From Dryocosmus kuriphilus (taxonomy: Eukaryota > Arthropoda > Insecta > Hymenoptera > Cynipidae): a stretch of DNA of 64,000 nucleotides. A program made the translations under genes and the position numbers. The stretch spans positions 131,842,197 to 131,906,196 of the forward strand of contig CM076190.1 in the NCBI GenBank assembly GCA_038277395.1. The letters are read 5' to 3'. This document shows positions 42,582 to 55,993 of this stretch, piece after piece. The notes beneath the pieces are model-generated. The model did not search any database and had not been told where the DNA came from. It was given only the letters and a program-made list of their open reading frames with translations. Numbering within the stretch: position 1 is the first letter of the stretch; every line of letters starts with the position of its first letter.

Positions 42582-42582
42582 A

Positions 42583-43620
42583 AAGGAGAAACAAACCTTT
42601 ATTGGCTCAATCTAGCTGGTCTCGCAATAGCCACCTTGGAGAAAAAGATCTGCTAACTGGACGACAGGACCTAACGCAAGAAAAATTACAAACAGTAAAC
42701 TCGGCGGTGGTCAGTAGAGAAGAACGAACATGAGAAACGACGGCTTGGAATTCAGTTTCTTCTTCCTTCGCCCCTTCTATACTTCACGCACCCATTGCCG
42801 GAAATCCAGTTGCGGCGACCGGATGCTGGACCGGTGTTACAGTGCCGTATGGATAAAAGGCATGATGTTCCCCCTGCATTTGTCTTACTCTTACATCTTT
42901 AAATACTCATTGGATGGTCCAATGACAGCTAGGCCTTCCAATCGTGTTCCAATCACGTCCCATATTCCAAGTGGATCCCTCCGTTGTAGCGGTGCGTCCA
43001 AGTTCTTAAAAAAAAAAATATAAAGGAAACAAACAGAATAAGTCCTCAAAATTAATATTCATAAATCTAGCCCTATTCATGGAGTTACCGTACCATGACC
43101 GAGTTTCCTGACTTGAATGAAAATATTCGGAATCTGCTGAAATTTATAAACGAAGTACGAAAATTTCAATTTAATACTATTGTGAGTTGCAAAAAATTTG
43201 CAACATCGCAGTATATATATATATATACTTGGAATATGGGACGTGATTGGAACACGATTGGAAGACCTAGTTGTCATTGGACCATTCCAATGAGTATTTA
43301 AAGATGTAAGAGTAAGACAAATGCAGGGGGAACGACATGTCTTTTATCCATACGGCACTGTAACACCTGTCCAGCACCCCGTCGCCGCAACTGAATTTCC
43401 AACAATGGATGCGTAAAGTATATAGAAAGGGCGAAGGAAGAAGAAACCGAATTCCAAGCCGTCGTTTCTCATGTTCGTTCTTCTCTACTGACCACCGTCG
43501 TGTTTACTGTATGTAATTTTTCTTGCGTTAAGTCTTGTCGTCGAGTTACCAGATCTTTTTATCCAAGGTGGAGATTGCGAGACCAGCTAGATTGAGCCAA
43601 TAAAGGTTTGTTTCTCCTCA
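42583..43620. mobile_element. Foldback element with ~390-bp inverted arms
   Basis: Arms 42583-42972 and 43228-43620 are inverted copies at roughly 90% by eye. The ends read AGGAGAAACAAACCTTTATT. Matching landmarks are CTCAATCTAGCTGGTCTCGC, GAGAAACGACGGCTTGGAAT and CCATACGGCACTGTAACACC and their complements. The 255-bp spacer has a second (TA)n tract. No transposase is encoded. A transcript across it would form a very long double-stranded RNA. It abuts the hairpin at 42414-42581. Confidence 0.8.
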
Positions 43621-43850
43621 CTTTTAATGGGAGGTAAAAGAATAAAATCTAACTGGACATGTGGCCAAAGAATTCTAATAGAAAAATAAAATAGTCGCAA
43701 CGTTAATGGCAGAACACATGGTCGAAGCGAATATTCCCAGATTGGATTGAGATTATATAATTTAGATGAATTTCAAGTGAGTAATCGAATATTATAAATT
43801 TATTTCTATTGCATTATTTGTATCGGGTGATTATAAAGTATAACCTGTAT

Positions 43851-45438
43851 TGTGTAACCAGTATTGTGTCGAGAAGAAATAACTAGAATTTTTCGAGATT
43901 TGTAATTTGAATAACGTGTCACGGAATGTGTTTGTAGGCTATAGCTACTGTATTCTTCGTACCGTGAGACGCATAAGGAGACATCGCAACCTGTCAAAAA
44001 GAGGGAAGCGTTTCGCCCGGGTCCGCCATTGGACTCATTAATATGGGAAGGAACCACCGGTTAAGTACGTGCGAGGACCTCACCTTAGTTGTGAAAGAGT
44101 TCTGCGGTCGACCCGCAGCCACCTACCGGTGGTATTTGGAAGTTGTGATGTAGGCATAGCCTACAGTTTCGAGTCAATTTCGCCGAGAAAAATTTAAACT
44201 GTGAATTTGGGAGATAAATTTCGAGAATAATTGTAGTCGCGTGATCAAGTGTAGCGGGTACGAGCATCGAAAAATGTTTGAAGGTTAAATTTATTTTGGT
44301 GGAATTTTACAGGGAAATTAGGAACTCTTGTCGGTGGAAAGCATATGCTTGTGTTAAGTTGAACAAAATGAGTTTTATGTTGAGTTAAATTTATAGATTA
44401 TGAGATAACGAATTACGTATGAGCTTAGGTACGATAAATGTATATAGTTTGGAGTAGCCATGTGTACCTGATTTGGGTAAAAAGATTTTGGATTCCGCCT
44501 AGGATGAGATTGATTAACATTTTCGAAATATGGATTTTGCTGGTGGCACATTTTTGGGTTTTTCTGTGTAGCGCATTTTTGGAGTTTGCTGATAGCATTT
44601 ATGATTTGCTTGGTAGCTTGGGGATTTTGATTGTAATTGACTAATTTTGGGATTAGACAAAATTCTTTATTTTGGATTTTGCTTGGTAGCTTGTGGACTT
44701 TGACGGTAATTACCTGTTTTGGGATTAGTCAAAATTCGTCCATTTGGGTTTTGCTGTGTAGCACTTGGGGATTTTGATATTAATTATATTTTGTGGGATC
44801 AGTCAAGTAAAGAAGTTAATCAACTGAATCCTAGGGTGGATAAGAAATAATTCATTTCGGGATAATTAAATGGAGTTATTGGGTAGGGAAGCCAAGCTCT
44901 TAGAGTTAGTTTAGTTTTATAATTTCGGGTTCCGATTTATTATTTAGTGAACAGAATTTCGAGAATTAATTGATGTTAAAAATGTCAAGATTGGAATACT
45001 GTGAGTATCTAGCTTATTTGATCTTTTCTTCGAAAGATTCCAGTTTTGTCAAGAACTTTAAACCTTGTCGAGCATCTTCGAGAATTGAATTATGATTGTT
45101 CTGAATCTTTAGAATTTGATTATCGAAATCGTTGAGTATCACCGAGAATTTGATTGTGATTGTTTTAATTTTAGAGTTTGATGGTGTTAGTTTTTTTTTT
45201 TTTGGTGATCGATGTCAAATAAATTGTCGAATATTTTATTAGTAGACATGTGTTGTAATTATTTACTCTGAATGAGAAACCTGATTTATTTACAACTCGC
45301 GCCGAGCTTGAGCAAACCGTGTGCAGTTAGGTCCGGTAAACTGTTTCAAGAATTTTAGAGGAAATTATTTTATTTTATGGCGTTCGGAAGTTTCGTATTT
45401 CGTGTTTATGTAAATGTTCTCGGACAGACCTGGCGCCC
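43851..45438 (+). other. Possible degenerate LTR with primer-binding site
   Basis: TGTGTAACC at 43851 and CGGACA-GACC-TGGCGCCCA at 45421-45438 would give an LTR-like block of about 1.57 kb followed by a gypsy-type primer-binding site. No second LTR and no gag or pol follow. The block holds a 72-bp tandem repeat (44606-44815) and a roughly 62-bp repeat near 45060-45190. It is weakly supported. Confidence 0.25.
44606..44815. repeat. 72-bp tandem repeat, about three units
   Basis: Units begin TTTGCTTGGTAGCTTGGGGA and contain TTTTGGGATTAGWCAAAATTC. The third unit is partial and diverged. Confidence 0.75.
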
Positions 45439-46869
45439 AAAAATTTAAGATTTGAGATAGAGCTTTAGATGTATTTAAGGTTTTCAGGAAGCAGTGCCGA
45501 AGGTATGTTGCAATTTGTCTCATATTATCTTTATAAATAAAATTGTAACGTTATAATACATATATTTCTTTTAGTAACTTGGTCCTAATAGTTAAGATTT
45601 GAATAAAAGTATTTAACTTTGTTGACTTCCTCCTCTAGACTTTTCATTTTTGGGTAGAAAAGCTATTAAAAACAATGGACACGGAAAGTTGAAAATTCGA
45701 AAAAGCCGTATAACTAGACAATTACCTCGCATTAAAAGTGAAAAGTCTTTTTCATTTAAATTTTTCCGGGATTGAAAAAACAGTTATTTATGATTGAATA
45801 AATAAAGTTTTTTTAGAGTATTGGCAACAAGTTACTCGGTAGTGACGCGCAGTTATCATACTTAGTCATCAAAAAGCAATTTATAAATTTTTAAGCTGCT
45901 TAATAATAAAATGCAAAATAGAGCTATTTTCGACGTAAAAGTTTGTCTTTTTCCACATAATCAAGCGCGAATAAATAATTTCTAAGCTTCTTAGGACATT
46001 TCGATGAAAATAGATCATTCCTATTTTTAATAAAAAATTTTTAAAGCAATTTTTACCATCTTATACATCTATAAAAAAAAATTCGGTTATAAATCGGTAA
46101 CATTTAGTGTTTGCTTAAACAAGCCCAAGATTCACTGTACTAAAAAGGTCAAATATTATAAATACAAGACAATAATATTGAAAAACAAGTTAAAAATAGT
46201 ATGAAAATTTACGCTTCGTAATTGAACATGTTATTTTATTAGTTTATTTTCCCTGAATACAGAAGTGTGTTAGTTAGTATACCTGTATTGGGGAACGCAT
46301 GAAGTTTTTTTACACAAATATTTTATACACTGACTTTGCGTAAACATCGTAGTTCTACTCAATAATAAGGCAGGTAGTAATGTTTTTTTTCTCTAGAATT
46401 TCTCTGTATGCGTGATTACATTATATTATAGGTACACAATTTAAATATCCACTGGCTCCGATCCACTTATAAATATCTACGAATAAGAAGAATTAATAGA
46501 CAAGATCTTTTAAATATACGTCACTATTAAAAGCAACAACCATTCCATTTCTGTGATTATGTTTACCTTTCGTCGCCAATTAAACTGCCTCTACGAAAAC
46601 GAATTGAAAAATAGTAATATCTCTAGGAATGTATAATTTTTTTAAACTTTTTAGACAAAAATATTTGCTTAATAATTTTTTTGGCTTAAATAATTGCATT
46701 TCCAAGACTTGTACTGAATATTACCATTTATATAATTTTTCTAAGTAAAAAGGACAAATTTAAAAGCCCTAAAGTTTAAAATTGATTCTGAAAATAATAA
46801 CTTTGAAAATTATCATATTTTGGTTACTTTAGTTGAAAAAATTGCGTTTTCTTAATTAGTTCAATTTAA
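45439..46869. other. AT-rich intergenic DNA
   Basis: Nothing recognisable on either strand. Confidence 0.5.
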
Positions 46870-47240
46870 ATTTCTTGAAAGTGATTTCTTAGAATTCCAT
46901 AAAGTTCCTCGAATTCCTTAAATTCAATAAACTCAAGGAATTAAAAGAAATTTGAGGAATTACAACGAATTCGAAGAATTTCAAGCAACCTAAAGGATTT
47001 GAAGACATTTTTTTAATTCATTGAATTCCTTCGAATTCTTTAAAACTCCTTGTAAATTCCTAGAACTCCTTGAATTCAATAGTCAAAAAATTAAAAGAAA
47101 TTTGACGATTTCCAACGGATTCGAGGAATTTTAAGCAATTTAAAGGAATTCAAAGATATTTTTTTTTAATTCATTGAGTTCCTTGGAATTCCTTGAATTA
47201 TATAAACTCAAGAAATTAAAAGAAATTTGTATTTTTTTGT
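46870..47240. repeat. Tandem and inverted GGAATTC-type repeat
   Basis: The segment with TTAAAAGAAATTTGA recurs at 46941, 47091 and about 47216, so units are about 125-150 bp. Inside each unit AAGGAATTCAAAG-like and CTTTGAATTCCTT-like words alternate, making the unit partly self-complementary. Confidence 0.65.
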
Positions 47241-49883
47241 AATTCTAGAAGAACCGGTATTTAATCCTATTAATTTCGGAATAACTGCACAAACAAAAAT
47301 TATATTACACCAAGTAAAACGAATTTAAATAACTGATTAAAATGTTACGTAAAATTAAATTTTATTTTATTTTTCCTTTATTTGTAGACGTGACGTTACA
47401 TATTGGTCAATAATTATTCATTATAAGCATATAGTGGTTTCCGATAAAACATTTTTGTATGGGAATTGATTTTTTAAAATTTTCAGTTACAAAATACGAT
47501 AATAAATATATAACATTTGAAGACATGAGAATGACAACTGGATGAGGACCATGAAGAAATTTTACATCTTGTTTTAATTTAAATTGTTCAAAACCAAAAT
47601 TCAATCATTTGAAACAGAGAATATTTTTCATTTATTAACCTTGAATTAATTGGAAACCCATTAAAGATTTATTATCTAAAAAATAATTTACTAAGAGAAA
47701 GCGTTCAAAATATATTTTTTACGTTTAAATAATCAGAATTGTTTGTTTAAAAATTTTTTTAAATGCTGCAACTTCTTAAATTTTTTCATTTCAATTTTTA
47801 GATTTTCAAAATTGTTTTTACGTCTGCACAATTTTCTATTAGAAGCTTTTGTAATGAAAAAAAATATGAGTCATTCTATATGAGGAAAGACTGTAAATAC
47901 GAAATAGTGAAAATGAGAAATAATACTATAATATTTTGTTTATATTATTTTAGGCCTGAAGAATGGAAAAATTTTACATGAGAGGCCCTAAAAATATTAG
48001 ACTTTGGGAAATAGATTGCATGCCAACAAGAATTTATTCTAATTTGAAAATTTAATTTTAATTCAACTTTATTCGATTTTGAACACTTGCGATTAAAAAT
48101 AGTTCAATTTTAAACGCTTTTAATCAAAAGCTATTTCAGTTGGAACACCTTAAACCTGAAACTGGTAATAAAACATTACGGCTTTCAATTTGAAATTGTT
48201 CCATTTTAAACAAAAATTATTCAAGCCTTGAAACGAGATTATTATTACTAATAATAATCTTAACTATGTATGAGCAGCTAACAGTGTGATATAGTTTTGT
48301 GTAGATCTGTGCAAGATTACAATGGCCCCACGAACAGAATAGAAAGATTGAAGATTTAATAAAAAAACGCGTGGACATACATAAGTATTTAAAATATCTT
48401 CTGGTTTTTTAATTTAAAACTCCCGCCATGATTTATTATGAAAATAATAGATTCAATATAGTATGTTAATCTTATTTTCAATGTGTTGCCTTTCAGCCTG
48501 AATTACTAGATTCTTTTGACTCTAAAGAAATTATCAGTTAAAAGGTTAGCCTGTTCTATTTATTGTGTTTATAGGAAATCCTCGAGAAAATGTATCTGTT
48601 TTATCATGGGGTTTCGATTAAAGATTTCCCTCGAGAACAGTGTCGGTTTACCCAATAGTCCATAAGATAGGCAAATTCCTGTCAGAATAATTTTAGAAAA
48701 TGTCACTAATTTGTTATTTAGTTTGCAAAATGAAAAAAATCATTAGTTTTTCATATTTGCGTACTATCTGCTTTGCCCCATTTATTGACATTTTCCCAAA
48801 AACACTCGCTGAATAGAAATTTTACTTATACATATAATTCCTTCATTGCAATATTTTATATAAACAAATTACTGGATAAAACTGATATTTAGCTGTATTT
48901 TCGGTATTTGAATGTATTATTTATAATACTGATTTCAAAACTTCGTTATTAAATTATTTATAATTCATTTGTAATCTGTTACGTCAAACAACTATTCTCA
49001 AAATGAAAAGAAATGGTTCCCTAAAAAAGGAGCAATATTCTGTTTATAAAAACGATCGTGATTAGAAATTGATTAAATGTAATTTTTATTAAAAGTAATA
49101 AAGGCTTATCGATTACTTTGTTCATAACAATTAAGTAAATGAAGAAATTTTATTTACAATTAAAATTCCCGTTCGGCGGGAGTAAAGTTACTAAATCTAT
49201 AAGTCTTTGAGAAAATATTAATAAATGAGGCAAATTAGATAGAAGATTTTGAAGAATTATGGGTTTTTGGCATTTTGCAATATAAATAACAAATTAAATA
49301 AATCAGGGAAAAGGCCACTTTTTCCTCACTGTGGCCCCCCGCGAGGGTCCACATTCGGTCACCGTGAGCAGATTTCCTCGTAATAAATGTTTGTCCTTTT
49401 TTTCTCAAGATCCAGTGCATAAATAAAATAAAATAAATAAAAACATATGCATTAAAATTCAGTCAGGTTTTTCTAACAGTGTATGTTCTAAAAATGTTAC
49501 ATTAAACTTTTTGTCCAAAATTCCTCGTGGGCGTTTTTCCTCTGTAGATTTGAAGGTCACTCGTTTTATTAATGTGGAAAACTATTCTTAGTTTTTCCTT
49601 CATTTGAACAATTTGGTATCAAACAATGAGTTTTTTATCCTGTTATACGATGATATGCGCGAGTAGCTGATAATAGTAGCAAATATAGAAGAAATACGAA
49701 ACTGAGATTCGTGACAAAGAAATATTTGTTAATTACAAAAACACACAACTTTAATAATTAATATCTTAAATAGAGAGAAATAAAGTAAAAAATGAGACAG
49801 ACGGATTCTTAAAAATATTTTATAAGAAAATCATTATTTATTATAATCTTATAAGGGGCCCTTCAACAAATACTTAACGCCCT

Positions 49884-49885
<2 letters not shown>
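47241..49885. other. AT-rich intergenic DNA
   Basis: No supported gene or repeat. Only short, low-complexity frames. Confidence 0.5.

Positions 49886-49914
<29 letters not shown>
49886..49914 (+). repeat. 29-nt poly(G) tract
   Basis: Twenty-nine consecutive G residues between CCTGA and TCCGTAG, inside very AT-rich DNA. Length in the assembly may be inexact. Confidence 0.9.
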
Positions 49915-51180
49915 TCCGTAGAATTATTTAACGTACCGCTGTCAAGATCCTTTTTTTATATTTTTATATATAAGTTGCATAAAATATGCTATTTTTTATA
50001 ATACATACGGTAGATTTTTTTCTCAAAGTGACATGATAGGTGACAAACTTCTGCGCCCAATAAACCGCAAAATAAAGAGATATTTTTAAATTATGGTCCT
50101 CTTTCGAAATCCATTGAAAAATCTTAAAAGAGTTCAAAGTTAACAAAATAAAATCGATTTTTTTTTAATACAAAAATTCTATTTTGACACAAACCCCACC
50201 TCTTTATTTTTTGACATTCTTTGTGTTGTTAAATTTTCTACTTCTATAAGGATGAAATCCTGTGAGTTTTATGTGGGTGAAGACATTTTTGCAGCTACAA
50301 AATTTTTTTAGAACCACGCAAAATTTAAGAATATCTTCTTGTTATAAGCACGCATTTTTGAAAATCATTATGAAACAAAATAAGAATAATTTGTTCTTTG
50401 TACAAAATCTGCTTTTCGTTTCTCTCTAAAATTCCGCGGGAAAAATAAAGTTGAATATATTTAAAAGAAAAAAACATTTTGCTTATTCTGTCTAATATAT
50501 CTATTCCTTAAATGTGTGCTTATATATAAAGAAGATGTTGTCTGATTTTTTTGAGGAATAAATAATTTATGTGGTCAAAAACATTTTTTTTCCAAAATAT
50601 TGCATTTTTGTATTTTTCTTACAGACTGTTTCTACTTTCAACCAATAATTGGCATGATGTACAGAATACAGAATTTTGGAAAATTCTTCTGGCGAAGAAA
50701 AATCAAGATAGTGGCCGCGCTAATTGCTTTTTCGATCGAAATGTTTCTAATTCTATAACATTAAATAGAAGGCCATATTTCACGTCAAATGCCAAGAAAA
50801 GTGGAGGCGCTTCTTTATTTTCGCTCGAAATGTTCTCAAAATTTCTGCCGAGAAGAAAAAAATATTTGATGCTTTTGTACTTAATTTAGGAAAACTTCTA
50901 AGAATTTAATAAAGGAAAAAGTGTTCAAAACCATCCAGAAACTGAAATAAACCTTTGAAATACTTTTTAAAAAGTTAATTTTAAAAAACTCATCTTTGTA
51001 CGCATTCATTCAAAAAATATGTGTAAAAACTTTTAGACTAACCAAAGTATTAAAAATTGAAAAAACTTTCTGTTCTATATATTCTTTAAACAAAACCTCC
51101 AAAATAACTAAATAGAGAGTTAAAATAAATAACTTTCAAACAATGTTTTAAAAAAAAACTACAGAAAAACGTTTTAAAAA
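49915..51180. other. AT-rich intergenic DNA
   Basis: No supported feature. The 106-codon plus frame at 50569-50889 shows no domain. Confidence 0.45.
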
Positions 51181-52338
51181 AAAATCTGCCCGCTTCGCGC
51201 TCGATAGATTATTCACCTCGCGCTACGCGCTCGGGGTTTATGGATCATATGAACCTTTAAATGAAAAATTACAAAAGAAATTATTTTACTTAAGGCTCTA
51301 TCGCCCTTAAGGAATACATTCTCATCATGACACTCGCGCTTCGCGCTCGATAATTACATTTTTTTAAACACATTGTAGATTGGTAAAGTTTTTTAGTGAA
51401 TTTCCAAATTTTCACGATAAAGGATTTCGATTCTTAAAAGCAAAACGATGAGTCTTATAAATAAATTTTGTAGCTCTTTCCAAGGTGAACAGTTCTGCTT
51501 GTTAATATTTTCTCATATCTTGCATAGTTTTGCTGAAAAGTGGTTTTCTTTATATTTCATAACATATTTCACAGATAACTCAAAAACTACTAGACTGCTC
51601 ACAAAAATGATAGAGAGCAAATTTGTAGATCTTTTTGAGGCGAACAACTTCGTTTATTATTATTTTTCCGTATCTTGCATAGTTTGGAGAGAAATTTGAA
51701 ATTTCTGATTTTTAATCACGTTTTATCGATTAAAACCAAAACCGTGGATTTTATCAAAAAATAGTTAAAACAAAATTGGTAGATCTTTTTATGCTAAACA
51801 ACTTTTTTCTTTGCCATTTTTTGTATCTTGAATATTTTGGCGGGAAACCAGAGTTTTTTAATTTTAATAGCGTTTTCTTGATTAAAACAAAAATCGTTCA
51901 TTTTATCAAAAAACGGTTAAAAAACAAAATTCGTACATTTTTTTAAGGTCAACAATTTTACTTTCTTACATTTTTTTTGTATCTTTCACAGTTTAGTCGG
52001 AAAATGGATTTTTTGATTTTGTGAAAACCGTTTTTGATGGATAAAACCATAACCGTTGATCAAAAACCGCTGGTTAACGAACTCATCCTTTCTTTTTACC
52101 CTTAAAGAAGTTTACCAAAGCGCACTCCAATCCGATTAGTCCTTCGAAAGTTATCGTGAGAAAAGTCTCCAACGACGACGACGACGATGACGACGACGAC
52201 AACGGCGACAACAGGCAGACAGACACCGTCGTAAAAACCGTTTTTTCGGATTCAGGAGGTCTCAAAACGTGGAGATTTCATGAAATCCGCGAAAGATAAA
52301 TTTTGCATAAATCTAATACCTTCTCTGATGAGAATGTA
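51181..52338 (+). repeat. Repeat family X, copy 1
   Basis: Shares about 1.15 kb with 61361-62624 and 62737-63955. It starts TCTGCCCGCTTCGCG and has GC-rich mini-palindromes (51190-51350). Then come about four to five internal subrepeats of about 160 bp (core TTTGTAGATCTTTTTGAGG...TATCTTGCATAGTTTGG...AAAACCGT...AAAACGGTTAA). An (ACG)n tract follows (52176-52215), and the block ends with CTCAAAACGTGGAGATTTCA and ACCTTCTCTGATGAGAATGT. This copy lacks some of the GC-rich palindromes. No intact ORF is seen. Confidence 0.85.
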
Positions 52339-53704
52339 AAAATTTAAGTAATTTTACTTGAAATTCATGAAATTTCTACGTTAAAAAGTATAGAAAACTA
52401 GAAAATTCATTTTTTTCATAAAAAGGGTTGGTTGTTTGTTGTTTCAAAAGGCTGCTTTTCAACTTTTTACAGTTTTAAATTTTACCACTTTATTTTAGGG
52501 TTGTTGACGATTTTTGAGGCAAAGACAAAAATTTGCAATTATTCTATGAGGGAGTAGAGTTTTCTATGTTTTGTGGTGGTCAATGCCGTTTAAAGGTAGT
52601 TTTTGCCACTTATATAATGCACAGTTTTTATATATTTTTCGAGACCTCCTCCTACGTAATTGAAATGAAAAATCTATAATTAAACTTTTGAAGTGGTTCT
52701 TTTTTAACCATGAGAGTTGTTCAGGATAATTCTTTGTATCAAATTTCTTTTAGTAATTATTATTCCATTTGAAATTCATGAAATCTTTACAATAAAAACT
52801 GTGATGCGATCGAGAATTAATTTTTTTTTTTTCTTAAAAAGTGTTATTTTCTTATTTCTACAGGGTTTTCAATTTTTTTTCAGTTTTTCACGTTATTGAT
52901 TTTTTAAGGGGCTGTTTATGATTTTTTAAGAATTTTTTTTAATACATCATATCATCTGAGGAAATACGATTTTTACGTTTGGGGGTGGTTTGACATCTGT
53001 GGGAACCTTTTTTGGGGTGCTCCTACAGATCAAAGAAACTATTCCATTTCAGCCTTCCTAGTATTATTCTACACTATATTGTTAAATATAAATAAATATT
53101 TTTATTCTATTAATTTTTTACTGCTTTTCTTGTATTATGTAATAGGTATTTTCATTCTTCACTTGTCCTTTCCTTTAATTTAAAATGAAAAATCCATGCT
53201 ATTTCATTTCTGTAAATATACTTTTCATCACAAATTGAATTTCCTATATAAAATTCTAATAAAGAAAATACTATTTCTCTTATTCCAGGAAAGCATAATA
53301 TTAAAAAGTTTTGAAAAATATTTGTGTAATAATATTTTAGGTTTAAATAATTATATTTTGAATGTTTCTACTGTTCCAAATATTTTTTTAACTATGAAAT
53401 AAATAAATTGTAACTAGATTCCTTTTCAAATATCGGATAGGTGACTTGAATATTATGATAATTATTATTCTTTGCCATTTTTTTTATGAAGAAAGCAATT
53501 TTAAAACTTCAAAGTTAACAACTGATTCTGAAAATAATAACTTTGAAAACTATCAGCTTTCGTCTTTTTTTTATTACAAAAATTTCTTTTCTTAACAAAT
53601 GTAGTTAAAATTTCATGAAAATGAAGACAAAGCACGTTCAATTTTGGTTAATATCAACAGCTTTCAAATTTTTTGTAATAAGTTCCTTAAATGGTGATTA
53701 AATG
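52339..53704. other. AT-rich spacer between inverted family X copies
   Basis: Nothing recognisable; T-rich frames only. Confidence 0.45.
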
Positions 53705-54600
53705 CCCTTTGTTGTCGTAGCCTGTCAACACGATAACTTTCGAAGGACTAAGCGGATTCTATTGCGCTTTGGGACACTACTTTAAAGCTTGAAAAGAAAG
53801 GACAAGTTCGTTAACCAGCGGTCTTTGACCAACGGTTCTGGTTTCATCCATCAAAAGTTCTTTCCAAAAATCAAAAATTCAAATTAACGGCCAAACTATG
53901 CAAAACATAACAAAAATGATAACAAAGAATGTTGTGCATCTCAAAGAGAACTACAAATTTTCTCTCTATTATTTTTTTGTAGAGGCCCATAGATTTTGAG
54001 TTATTCGTGAAATATGTTATTAAATATAAAGAAATCCACTTTTCAGCAAAACTATGCTAGAGAAGATAATATATTAAGAAGCAAAATTATTCATCTTCGA
54101 AAGGCCTATAAATTTGCTCAAAACCATTTTTTGATGCGGCGCATAGTTTTTTGATAAAACTTATAATAGCTTTTTAATCATGAAAAACATTATTAAAAAG
54201 TTAAGAATCCACTTTTCAGGAAAACTATACGACATACGAAAGGAATTTTAAGAAGCAAAGTTTTTTATCTCAAAAATATCTACAAATTTTCTCTAAAATT
54301 TTTTGATACAAAACATATTCTTTTTATGGTCAACAATGTTATTAACAAAAGTCAAGAATTCTATTTTCCCACCGAACTATGCGAGATGCGAAAAAAATGT
54401 TAAGAAGCGGAGTTGTTTATTTCAAAAACATCAACAAATTTTCTTTATACTTTTTTTACAAAACATATAGTTTTTGCTTTAACCGTGAAAAGTGTGTATT
54501 TGCTTGAGACCATTTTTCCATAGTAATCATAGTTCTTGTTTTAATTGTGACAAATGTTACTAAAAATAAAAAAATTTATTTTCACTTAAACTGCAAAGGA
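53705..54600 (-). repeat. Repeat family X, copy 4, inverted and partial
   Basis: In reverse complement it carries GAACTTGTCCTTTC, the ATCCRATTAGTCCTTCGAAAGTTATCG segment and diverged ~160-bp subrepeats (TTTGTAGA...TAGTTTTGCTGAAAAGTGGA). It lacks the GC-rich head and the terminal CTCAAAACGTGG part. It faces copy 1 across about 1.4 kb. Confidence 0.7.
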
Positions 54601-55390
54601 AATGTCATATTTTAGACAAACTAGAACAGCATGACTTTTTGTGATATTTCATCAATGACGCTAAGGTTAACTCGACCATATTTGTAATTATTTCAGGCTT
54701 AGAATTTAACCTCCATTTCGTAGGATTTTTCTAAGTTATCGTATGTTTTCTGAAGACATATTCTTTTTCGCATCTTTAGCTCTATAAAGAAACGTGATTT
54801 TGACCTTGTAATTGCTCTCCAGAGCCTTGAAGCGGGATTGGTACCAATCCGAAACGTCGACTATTAATATTTAATGGACCAATAAACAGTTTATTCGACC
54901 GAAAAATCATATTGAAACATCGATCACCTGAGATTACATCAGTAGCAAATTGAGATGTAAGGAAAAAGACTTTATTTTTGGACCTCATCTAGACCAAAAT
55001 TATTAAAAGCATCTACAATAACATTTTGGAGTCGGCCCGATTCCAGATTAGCTGATAATAGAGTATAAAATATCACATTGATGCAGATAAAATGTACATA
55101 AGCAAAATTGCCGAAATTTTTAAGGAAGGTAAAATACATTTACGAAGAGTGGAAATCAAATAAACGGTAAGAAGGAGTCAAATTATTGAAGGTTACATTA
55201 TAAAAATAAAAGAACATCTATAAAATATCATCGTAAACATTCTTTAGAGTGCTCGTAGACTACGGATCAAGATAAATTTTTAAAATTGAAAATTTTATTT
55301 AAGACTCATATAAGGAAATAAAATTTCAGAATAGAAATGAAATATCTATTCAAGAGGAAATTTTGTAGGTTAGGAACCAAAAAGATGAAG

Positions 55391-55493
55391 TGCAGTCAAA
55401 GACATGTATGCCTTATTGCGCAGAACAGGAAAATCACCATTTTTCTTATACTTTTTTACATCTGCGCAATAAGGCATACATGACTTTCACTGT
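55391..55493. other. Compact near-perfect hairpin (candidate small-RNA precursor)
   Basis: Left arm 55391-55424 pairs with right arm 55461-55493, with a core of about 22 uninterrupted pairs (CATGTATGCCTTATTGCGCAGA) and two mismatches outside it. The loop is 36 nt. Arm length and loop size fall in the range of insect miRNA precursors, but a tiny MITE would look the same. Confidence 0.5.
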
Positions 55494-55993
55494 AAATAGT
55501 ATTACCATAATTTACCCACTAGAATAATTTACATCTCGAAGTTCTTTTGACATCTTATGTTGACCATGCTGTCGCAAATGTATAAAAACATCTTTTTTCT
55601 CATAAGAAATGTATGTAAACCTTTATGGTCTTTTAGCAACCCCTAAATTAGAAATTCATTTCAAAACCCAAAAATACATGTTTTTTGTGGGGGATTCTGA
55701 TAATCTAGTAAGAAAAAAACATCTCAATTAAATATGTTTCATTGATGATATCAATATAAAGTTGTCGAGAGAACAATACATGTATGCGAAAGCATGTTTT
55801 ATATACATACAATACATTCGTTATGTTTAATGATAACATTGAAAACGTTAATCTGAAGTTCTTCATCCGGTACCCATAAAGAGTGTATTATCGTATTTAC
55901 ATATTTTGTTACAAATTCAACATCAAAGTTAATCCGGCAAATGTACTTAAACTTCCCCTTAAAACACATGAAGTAATGCAAGTAGAAAAACAG

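Noticed and set aside
42347..42656. Two similar ORFs on opposite strands
   Set aside because: They translate the two arms of the same DNA hairpin.
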